From: Conchocele bisecta | Taxonomy: Eukaryota; Mollusca; Bivalvia; Lucinida; Thyasiridae | Direction: 5' to 3' | Length of the DNA: 64,000 bases | NCBI GenBank assembly: GCA_029237695.1 | Contig: CM055265.1 | Location: 111,526,773-111,590,772 of the forward strand | Part shown: piece by piece, positions 51,999-64,000 of the stretch | Layout of the letters: the number at the start of each line of letters is the position of its first letter | Position numbering within the stretch: position 1 is the first letter of the stretch | Made by a program: the position numbers and the translations under genes | Notes under the pieces: generated by a model | Databases searched by the model: none | Seen by the model: only the letters and a program-made list of their open reading frames with translations | What the model was told of the DNA's origin: nothing

Positions 51999-53590
51999 CT
52001 GAGCAAAACTAGAAACGTCCCTCCATGTTTAAGGAAAGATTCATCAAAAACCAAAAGGGTTACTTTTAAAAATCAAAATGGAAAAACAAGTTCATTCATT
52101 TCTGTATCAAAGCCAATAAATTGCATTTGGATATCTTGTTAAATATTCGAGAGATAACCGGCCAAGGGCGGTAGGGGTCAAAATCAAAAATCACAAAAAC
52201 TCAGAAATGTGTTACTTAATGTTTAGAGATGGAATTTCATAATAAGTAATGTGGCAAATTCAGTAAATCTCGTTAGTACCGAGTGTGGCCCCACCATTTG
52301 CATGAATGCATGCAATGATCCTCCGCCGCATCGACGTGACGTAACGCAATACCAGTGCGTTGGGCAAATTCCTCCATTCCCGTTGTAACGCCCGTGTAAG
52401 ATCACGAACATTGTCAATCTGATGGTTAGCTCGTGCTTTGCGGCCCAGCTCATCCCATATGTGCTCAATGGGATTGAGATCCGGGGAGACCGCGGGCCAT
52501 GGCATGACGTCGACGTTGTTTTGCTGTAAGTATTGAGTGGTGACCCTGGCTACGTGAGGGCGGGCATTGTCATGCATCAATGTCACACCAGGACCATGCT
52601 GACGGATAAATGGTAAGGCATGTGCATTTAGCACATCTGCAACATAACGTTGTGCATTGATGTTACCCTGTACAACAACCAAATATGTCTTCCGGTTTCC
52701 CATGATCCCACCCCACCGACCATTACGCTCCCTCCCCCAAACCTGTTCTTCTCAACAATGCAACAATCGGTGAATCTTTCATTTTTACGCCTGTATACCC
52801 GTAATCTTCCGTCAGCATGACTAACTGTGAACCGAGATTCATCGGTGAACAAAACTCGGTTCCAGTCAGCCCATTCTCCAGTTCAGATGACGTCGCGCCC
52901 ATAACAGTCTGGCAGCACGGTGACGTTGGGTCATTATCTGACCAGTGTACGGGCGGCGTGCCCGGATTGGTTGGGCGTTACGACGTAACCGGTTGCGAAT
53001 GGTCTGCCCTGAGACACCGTATCGCCTAGCAGTGACTGTGGCTGCCAATCGACGTTGACGTAAGTGCGTCAACGTAATGTAGCGATCGGCTCTAGCCGTC
53101 GTTACACGAGGCCTACCAGGTCGCTGCCGGTCGTGAACAGCCCCAGTCTGCTGGTACCGGGCTGCAAGACGATCAATCGTCTTCCGACAGCAACCAAACC
53201 GAGGCGCGACCGCCCCGGCGGCCATCCGACCCGCAAGCATCCCAATTGCCTGATTTCGCTCGTTTTCGGAAAGCCGTGGCATATCGAAAACAGTGAAAAA
53301 TTAAAAATAAAAAAAAAAAATTAATTTTCCGAATAGCCCCTATCGCATGAATGGTACGACATGAACTGAATCACCTTATCGATGACAAGTATAGCGTGCA
53401 CGTACAAAAAGTGGAAATCAACGTTTTCCGGTCACTGCCGCTATGTAAAACCGTGTATCGGCTAAACTCTACACGATCGTATTCTGAACATCGCCACGGT
53501 TTAAAATACATGTACTTTGACATGGTTGTGGTACATACATAGACAGAGCTACACCGGCTATAAAACAGGGACGTTTCTAGTTTTGTTGAG
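51999..53590 (-). mobile_element. Tc1-like transposon (DD34E), broken
   Basis: Ends CTGAGCAAAACTAGAAACGT and its near-perfect inverse (ACGTTTCTAGTTTTGTTGAG) are flanked by TA (51997-51998; 53591-53592). Length is 1592 bp. It sits in the first monomer of the tandem array: flanking text GTATATGGAATAC and CCCTACACCCACCATACTTG is continuous in other monomers. Confidence 0.93.
52260..53282 (-). pseudogene. Tc1-family transposase with two frameshifts
   Basis: The transposase binds the inverted ends through paired helix-turn-helix domains and cuts with a DDE triad. The N-terminus MPRLSENERNQAIGMLAGRM and GRPRVTTARADRYI, with RYGVSGQTIRNRLR, is the paired-like domain. The catalytic part shows FTDESRF (first D), MHDNARPH (second D) and SPDLNPIEHIWDELG (E), with 34 residues between the last two. 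One extra G near 52870 shifts the frame after HLNWRMG, and two extra bases near 52722 shift it back before MGNRKTYLVV. The first and last segments are therefore in the same frame. About 50 residues including the first D are out of frame, so the protein should be inactive. Length of about 340 codons is normal for the family. Confidence 0.92.
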
Positions 53591-53592
53591 TA

Positions 53593-55700
53593 TACATGCC
53601 CTACACCCACCATACTTGGACAACTTCATCTCCTAGTGATGTACATCAATAACCCCTGATCTATATTTGACCTTCACCTACATTTCCTCTTGAATTACTT
53701 AGTTAATTCCCCTTGGTTAAGGTTTTTAGTCGACCTTGGTTAAGGTTTTTAGTCCAACTTGTACATGGAATACTATTGTCCATACAGACACCATACTTGG
53801 ACAACCTTTTCTCATAGGGATGTACATCAATGACCCCTGGTCTATATTTGACCTTGACCTACATTTCCTTTTCAATTACTTACTTAATTCCCCTTGGTTA
53901 AGGTTTTTAGTCAAGCTTGTATATGGAATACTCCTGGCCCTACACCCACCATACTTGGACAACTTCATCTCCTAGGGATGTACATCAGTAACCCCTGATC
54001 TATATTTGACCTTGACCTACATTTCCTCTTTAATTACTTAGTTAATTCTCTTTGGTTAAGGTTTTTAGTCAACCTTGTAGATGGAATACTCCTGGCCTAC
54101 ACCAACCTACTTTATTGACAACTTTATCTCCTAGTGATGTACATCAACAAAACCCTGACCTATATTTGACCTTGACCTACATTTAACCTTGAATTACCTA
54201 GATTAACCCTTCCCCTTGGTTAAGGTTTTTAGTCAACCTTGGTTAACGTTTTTAGTCAAGCTTGTACATGGAATACTATTGTGCATACAGACACCATACT
54301 TGGACAACCTTTTCTCATAGGGATGTACATCAATAACCCCTGATTTAGTTTTGACCTTGACCTACATTTCCTCTTCAATTACTTAGTTAATTCTCCTTGG
54401 TTAAGGTTTTTAGTCAAGCTTGTATATGGAATACTACTGGCCCTACACCCACCATACTTGGACAACTTCATCTCCTAGTAATGTACATCAATAACCCCTG
54501 ATCTATATTTGACTTTGACCTACATTTCCTCTTGAATTACTTAGTTAATTCCCCTTGGTTAAGGTTTTTAGTCAACCTTGGTTAAGGTTTTTAGTCAAGC
54601 TTGTACATGGAATACTATTGTGCATACAGACACCATACATGGACAACTTTTCTCATAGGGATGTACATCAAATAACCCTTGATCTATATTGACCTTGACC
54701 TACATTTTCTCTTGAATTACTTAGTTAATTCCCCTTGGTTAAGGTTTTTAGTCGAGCTTGTATATGGAATACTACTGGCCCTACACCCTTCATACTTGGA
54801 CAACTTCATCTCCTAGTGATGTACATCAACAACCCCTGATCTATATTTGACATTGACCTACATTTCCTCTTGAATTACTTAGTTAATTCCCCTTGGTTAA
54901 GGTTTTTAGTCAACCTTGGTTAAGGTTTTTACTCAAACTTGTATATGGAATAATATTGTGCATACAGACACCATACTTGGACAACCTTTTCTCATAGGGA
55001 TGTACATCAATAACCCCTTATCTATAGTTGACCTTGACCTACATTTCCTCTTTAATTACTTACTTAATTCCCCTTGGTTAAGGTTTTTAGTCAAGCTTTT
55101 AGATGGAATACTCCTGGCCCTACACCAACCATACTTGGACAACTTCATCTCCTAGTGATGTACATCAACAACCCCTGACCTATATTTGACCTTGACCTAC
55201 ATTTAACCTTCAATTACTTAGTTAATTCCCCTTGGTTAAGTTTTTTAGTCGACCTTGGTTAAGGTTTTTAGTCAAGCTTGTAGATGGAATACTATTGTGC
55301 ATACAGCCACCATACTTGGATAACTTTTTCTCATAGGGATGTACATCAATAACCCCTGACCTATATTTTACCTTCACCTACATTTAACCTTGAATTACTT
55401 GGTTAATGTTTATAGTCAAGCTTGTATATGGAATACTATTGTGCATACAGACACCATACTTGGATAACTTTTTATCATTGGATTACTTAGTTATTTCCCC
55501 TTGGTTAAGGTTTTTAGTCAAGCTTGTATATGGAATACTCCTGGGCCTACAGCAACCATACTTGGAAAACTTCATCTCCTAGTGATGTACATCAATAACC
55601 CTTGACCTATATCTGACATTGACCTACATTTAATCTTGAATTACTTAATTAATTTCCCTTGGTTAAGGTTTTTAGTCAACCTTGGTTAAGGTTTTTCTGC
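53593..55700 (+). repeat. Tandem array, alternating 159/181-bp monomers
   Basis: GTACATCA marks each monomer at 53641, 53822, 53980, 54140, 54324, 54483, 54663, 54822, 55003, 55160, 55340 and 55587. Steps alternate about 181 and 159 bp for most of the array, so the repeating unit is a dimer of about 340 bp. The longer step contains a second TTGGTTAAGGTTTTTAGTC. Each monomer has TTGACCTTGACCTACATTT. Confidence 0.93.
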
Positions 55701-56028
55701 AGGCCGCAGCCACCTTGTTTGTCAAGCTATGTGTACATCGACAACCCTCGTAGTCGAGCTATGCTGTTCTCCTACAGCTCTTGTTATTTACGTCAACAAG
55801 TTTCTTCATTCGGATGTTGACACTTTTCGTGCCCATGATCATGTTTCGGTCAATCGCCTCGGCAGGCGCGACACTGCTTCCGTGGCGGAATTCTTGTTGT
55901 TCGTCAGTTCAGGCAGCGGCATCTGCTCGCTTGCTCTAGTTGGGTTAGTTCGAATAAACTTATGGGAACCTTTCAGCATTTGCAACAATTCAGATCATGA
56001 TCCTCTTGGAGGGATACAAAATATATTT

Positions 56029-56243
56029 GTGACTGGAGAAATGGGCCTTATGAACTATGTAAGCAGTGTGGCCAAAGGTCAGTCTGTGCGTGCATCTGAT
56101 CAGGGTCTACACTGTACACCATTCCGTTAACACTCTAGCAGACAGTGTAGATCATAATCGATGTACAGGAGTGTGCTAGTGGATTAAGATCTAGACTGAT
56201 CACAAGAGTTGACCTATAAGCCCCATTTCTCTAGTCACGGCCA
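56029..56243. mobile_element. GTGACTGGAGAAATGGG MITE, intergenic
   Basis: Ends GTGACTGGAGAAATGGGCCT and ATAAGCCCCATTTCTCTAGT with inner foldback GTGTAGATC. A member of the palindrome family follows at 56293-56331. Confidence 0.82.
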
Positions 56244-56344
56244 CAATTGTTTTGTTGATAGCAGTAAGGCTACTTCAAGCCAAAACTAAAAGACGGTCAT
56301 AGAGACGGTTCAAATGAGAGGTAATAACATATATTTTAGAAGTT

Positions 56345-56500
56345 TGTTTATTGGTGTTTAACGGCCTATCAACAGCTACGGTCATTTAAGGCCGTGCCAA
56401 TGGGTTTGATCCCATATTTAACCTACTGCATTGGGGGGAAAATCCCAAAATCATCGCAGAATATTTATATCAAGAAAAATATATTCAGCCTTGAAATTAG
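56345..56500 (+). repeat. SINE-like repeat, copy 1
   Basis: GTTTGTTTATTGGTGTTTAA then CGGCCTATCAACAGCTA and AACCTACTGCATTGGGGGGA; the same order recurs at 58985-59165. Confidence 0.75.
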
Positions 56501-56834
56501 AATAACCGGACTTTTATGACTATCCATGAATTACCGTGTTTACCAGTGAAATGGAAATCCATCTTACACCCGTGAAATACCAGATTCGCCTTGAAATATC
56601 GATTTCGAAGTCACTGCTTTGCCGAACTACTTTCTTAGGCTCCGCCCATTGTACTTAAATGCAATAAACTATGTTTAAACTAAATTAGGCTACGCCCAAC
56701 TGGGGAATTTTAGTAGTTGCATGATTATGTCCCTTGCACACCTGCGATTAGCTCCCTTGCTGGATGTGCGCACCAATCAAAATAACAAATAAAACATGAT
56801 GAATTGAATATCTTAAAATATCCAGCAATGTTCA

Positions 56835-57165
56835 TTCTTGATCTTGAAATTCTCTGTGATGAATCAGGTGCTTGTATCTATGTTTGTAACACAACTGTTC
56901 TACTTTATATTCAAAAGAACAGTCGCCAAGAACAGACATTTGCAACCTGTACAACAATGTTGACATTTTCTGTGTAATCCATGGAATTCCATTAGAATTG
57001 TTAATCTTCATTCTTGATCTTGAAATTCTCTGTGCTGAATCAGGTGCTTGTATCTATGCTTATGACACAACTGTTGTACTTTATATTCAAAAGAACAGTC
57101 GCCCCAAGAACGGACATTTGCAACCTGTACAACAACGTTGACATTTTCTGTGTAATCCACCAGAG
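56835..57165 (+). repeat. Tandem duplication, period 176 bp
   Basis: TTCTTGATCTTGAAATTCTC starts at 56835 and 57011, and both copies run through AGAACAGTCGCC to ACATTTTCTGTGTAATCCA with few differences. The ORF over the second copy (57014-57325) is unrecognised. Confidence 0.9.
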
Positions 57166-57358
57166 CGACACTGAAATATTTTTCAGAATTCTGTCATTTA
57201 TCCTAAATCTCTATACTACAGTAGTCAGAGAAAAGCATGTCGAATTTAACTCTTTGAATGCTAGTGGTGAAAATAACCTCCAAATATATCGTGAACTTTC
57301 ATTATTTTCAGAGAGCAATAAGTAAACAAACATCTTCAATCTTCAATTTGACTACCGG

Positions 57359-57926
57359 TAGTTGCGAACCGTAACTTGCAATCTACTCCCGTACCGTCCG
57401 TAGCCACAGTTATGATTTCACTCATAGGCCTTCTCTACAGAATAGCGAATCGGGTCCGATTCGCACTTTAGCAGTTAATTGTGAAAGATTTTATATAGTT
57501 TTGAACTGAAATGAGTGTTAATATTATGAAAATAACATATTCAAGTACTTATGACATAAATTTACATATGTAGTTGACCTGATGAAGTAAATTTAAGCTA
57601 TTATCAACAAGTGATCCAGTCGGCAGCAGCCAAATTCCAAAACGTAAAAGTTAAGATGGGGTCCATTTTTTGTAAAGGCCAAAAATAATTGTCTAAACCT
57701 TCTACAATAGTAAAATTTGTTTCAGAATTATTAGTATGTATTACTTTTATAATACATGTACTAATATTTTTTTCAGATGGAAATTCCGAAAATAATATGT
57801 CACAATTAACTGCTAAAGTGCGAATCAGATTCGATTCGCTATTTTGCAGAGAAGTCATATGAGTGGAATCGTAACTCGGCCTACGGATGGTACAGGAGTA
57901 GAATGCAAGTTACCGTTCGCAACTAC
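57359..57926. mobile_element. MITE with CTTGCAATCTACTCC ends, copy 2
   Basis: Longer copy of 27584-28025 with ends TAGTTGCGAACCGTAACTTG and the inverse (CGTTCGCAACTA). It shares the palindromic GCGAATCGG/ATTCGATTCGC inner repeat. Confidence 0.87.
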
Positions 57927-58984
57927 ATTTTGACAAGATGTCTCAAAAAGAAAGATAAAACACCGAGAGTTGTCCACATACCAGTAATTTCAGTTTGACA
58001 AATCGAAACAGAGTGCTACACAAAGAGCAAACATAATGAAAAGCAACTTGAGAATTAACAATTAATTAATTTTATTATTGTTCCTTTCAGTGCCAGAATA
58101 AAAACTGATCCAAAAGTTGACCGATGATGGCGTACCACAAAATCAAATAATACAAACAAATTTAGTTTATTTAAACAACTGCAGCCATTTGAACACTTAT
58201 GCAAACAAGAAACATCTCCGACATACTTTGTAACCAACAAAAAACAGAATCTAAAATACAACATCTGAGAAAACATACCCCACCTACCTACTTTACACAT
58301 GTCGCACGAATGAATATTATTATTAATCAAGGCGCCAACCAGTCTCTCATCTCTCCAGGATTTTTTGTTCATCCAACATTCAACGGAAATGTTAGCTTCA
58401 CGTTTTCGAACCAGTCGCTATCCAAAATAAATACCACGAATCCTGACCGTTGTTTCTAAAAATTATGGCGACATCAGTTTTCGTAACACGATATGATTAT
58501 CCACTTCATTCCTCGCCTGTGATCCTTGTCAAAGACTAATGCACTACAGCGACAGTGAATAAGGAATGTGTGCAGGCATCAAATTATATTCAAAACACTG
58601 TTAAACAACTTGTTGTGACACTATTCTCATTAGTTGGAATGAACATAAAATACAGGATGGCGTCACTTTCCGTTTTCTCCTTTTCTCGCCTCATTATTAT
58701 ATTCATGATTATATATTCATGTCACATATTATTCCGCACTTTGCTGTTGGCATGGCGTTTTTTTTTGCGTAGAAAATCCATAAAGTATACACATCGAATT
58801 GTTAGTTAATTTATGTTAAAGCGTATTCAGTTTTTCATATTAATATGAATTAGTATCTTCTATAGACACGGGATAGTTCTGTTAGTCATAAATCTCCTCC
58901 ACAAAAATGTAACTACTTTGTAATGCGGCGTGTCAAAGAGAAATTGGAATTTGAGGCACCCCACGGGTTACGACTGAAACTGGA
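57927..58984. other. Intergenic, no gene seen
   Basis: Short ORFs on both strands lack recognisable domains. The one at 58555-58809 encodes a hydrophobic stretch (FSRLIIIFMIIYSCHILFRT) that could be chance in AT-rich DNA. Confidence 0.4.
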
Positions 58985-59165
58985 GGTTTTGTTTGTTTGT
59001 TTATTGGTGTTTAACGGCCTATCAACAGCTAAGGTCATGTAAGGCCGGGCAAACGGGTTCGATCCCATTTTAACCTGCTGCATTGGGGGGAAAATTCCAA
59101 AATCAGAACTGAATATTTACATCAAGAAACAATATATTCAGCCCTGAAATTAGAATAACCTGACC
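58985..59165 (+). repeat. SINE-like repeat, copy 2
   Basis: Relative of 56345-56500; begins TTTGTTTGTTTATTGGTGTT. Confidence 0.75.
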
Positions 59166-59838
59166 TGGTGGCAGGTCCATACCACACCAAAGTCACTTGT
59201 GAAACTGGAGGTATCTAGTGGGAACATAAAATAATTAAATAATGCAAAAATCGGTAAAAGGGGCGTTATAGTCATAAAAGAAATAGAATATTTGTTTTCT
59301 TCAGTGTAAGATTGATTTTATTTCATCTCATGGACGAAAAATGTCGGATTTTCACTCGTGGCTTCATTAAATTGTTACTGAACACATAGCCTGATTGGGT
59401 GCTCACTGGCATATTCATTTCGGAATGATCCGATCAGAATGCATCGTCTAGCAAAACTCCAATGTGTAACTGAGAAATGAGGTTGTAATCTGATATTCAG
59501 GATCATACATACACAAAGACATATCTATAGTTTTGTTTTTATTTATCAGTTATTTTAAACAAAATGATTTGCCGTCTGCATTCGATTATATCCATAACAT
59601 TTTGATAAACTGCCTTCCCCCTAAATGTTCTATTTCTGATCATAAACAAACCTTGAAAAATATATGAAGACCACAATGTTTGTGCCTATATCTGATAACA
59701 TTTCACAAAGAAATATGAAATGTATCTATGTATTTTGCAGATCAGTTGCTGATAATGTCTCGCTGATGTCTGTTCATGATTGCAGCATGTACAAAACTGT
59801 ACAGTGTACCCTCTCTAAATCCGTTTCATTTTCATGTA
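59166..59838. other. Intergenic, no gene seen
   Basis: AT-rich sequence without coding signal. Confidence 0.4.
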
Positions 59839-60354
59839 CAGTGGAACCTGTCTAAAACCGGACACTAAGTAAACACCTGTGATCTTATTTTGATTAGTTT
59901 CTTGGTCATTTATCTCTGGTGAAAATGTATGTTCGTGATCGCATAGCACACAACTGTATTTGCCATGAAAAATTGTGCATCTTCTTGGGTTCATAATCTC
60001 CCTCAAACAGATACTCAGTAGCCTATTTCAGCAACATTGCAAAGTATACTTTACTAGCAAAGTATACTTTGAGGGAGTAATCATTTATTTTTCCTGAAAT
60101 GCATTAGTTCATATAGAACTAACAAATGCATATATTTCATGATTAAAAGCATGCAGAATTATTATACTGAATTTATTACATTATCACAGCCAAATTGACT
60201 GTGATAATGTAATAAATTCAGTATAATAAAAAATAAATTTATCATAAAATTGAAAATTTCTCCCTCAAAGTATACTTTGCTTGTAAAGTATACTTTGCAA
60301 TGTTGATGAAATCGGCTGGTGACCTCCCAAGGTGTCCAGTAAGAGTTCCCACTG
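59839..60354. mobile_element. pogo-like MITE with nested palindrome, POLR3B 3' flank
   Basis: The left end CAGTGGAACCTGTCTAAAAC is preceded by TA; the right end GTGTCCAGTAAGAGTTCCCA CTG is its diverged inverse. Nested at 60022-60315 is a palindrome with outer arms GCAAAGTATACTTT repeated twice per side and a perfect 30-bp inner stem (60160-60189 with 60199-60228). It ends 58 bp from the POLR3B stop codon. Confidence 0.82.
60172..60177 (-). terminator. Candidate POLR3B poly(A) signal inside a MITE
   Basis: The first AATAAA on the minus strand downstream of the stop codon is here, about 240 bp away, within the nested palindrome; a second is at 60084-60089. Confidence 0.4.
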
Positions 60355-60412
60355 TGGCTTGCACTTGAGGATGATTGTCTACAACATTATACACTAGCCC
60401 GGGAGCCGTATG

Positions 60413-64000
<3,588 letters not shown>

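Larger units (their letters stand above)
51886..55785 (+). mobile_element. AGCTC...CTTGTT element with long tandem array
   Basis: It begins TTTTTAGCTCGACTATTCGA with an inverse AGTAGAGCT close by, then GTCGGCGTCGCCGTCACCGT. It ends GTCGAGCTATGCTGTTCTCC then TACAGCTCTTGTT. The end format is the same as in the element at 20837-21940. The interior is a tandem array with a Tc1 transposon inserted. Its style matches non-autonomous minisatellite-bearing elements of bivalves (pearl-like); the mobilising enzyme is not shown here. Confidence 0.75.

Noticed and set aside
55729..56130. 133-codon ORF after the tandem array
   Set aside because: It spans the end of one dispersed element and the start of a MITE and shows no domain.
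57014..57325. 103-codon ORF
   Set aside because: It starts inside a tandem duplication and has no recognisable domain or splice context.

Overview
The window is animal nuclear DNA: intron-split housekeeping genes in an AT-rich, transposon-saturated setting. Most likely it comes from a bivalve or related mollusc. Several dispersed elements (ends starting AGCTC... and finishing ...CTTGTT, with internal tandem arrays of about 160 bp) look like the pearl-type and minisatellite-bearing elements known from bivalves. That assignment is from memory of repeat style, not from a search.

Two conserved genes are certain. CCT2 (chaperonin TCP-1 subunit beta) lies on the + strand. Fifteen coding exons between 29804 and 47555 read in order, all with GT/AG splice sites and matching phases. 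A one-codon first exon is proposed at 2328-2330, behind a TCTCGCGAGA promoter motif, which would make intron 1 about 27.5 kb. The predicted protein is about 533 residues, close to the usual 535, but the last exon carries a one-base deletion at 47439/47440 that stops the frame. POLR3B (RNA polymerase III second-largest subunit) lies on the - strand with its last three exons at 62774-62971, 61413-61502 and 60413-60548. It is convergent with CCT2.

Layout. 1-1850: decayed CR1-like LINE. 1950-2330: CCT2 promoter and exon 1. 2331-29803: proposed intron 1, a nest of transposons. It holds a 965-bp element with a hAT-type transposase N-terminus; a composite bounded by inverted ends and a 5-bp duplication (5011-20680) that encloses a 12-copy 162-bp array, a pogo-like element inside another pogo-like element, and a DIRS-like retrotransposon with inverted repeats and an internal complementary region; then an AGCTC/CTTGTT element, more pogo-like elements and a 165-bp array. 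29804-47555: CCT2 exons with every large intron loaded with foldback MITEs. 47556-49440: CCT2 3' UTR with a long hairpin. 49500-60400: intergenic, with an element carrying an alternating 159/181-bp array and a broken Tc1 transposon in its first repeat, plus MITEs. 60413-64000: POLR3B 3' part.

Nothing here looks like a defence island or biosynthetic system. The interest lies in the nested transposons, in a family of foldback elements with 6-bp target duplications next to CCT2 splice sites, in MITE sequence forming the last CCT2 acceptor region and probably the POLR3B poly(A) site, and in the CCT2 frameshift.
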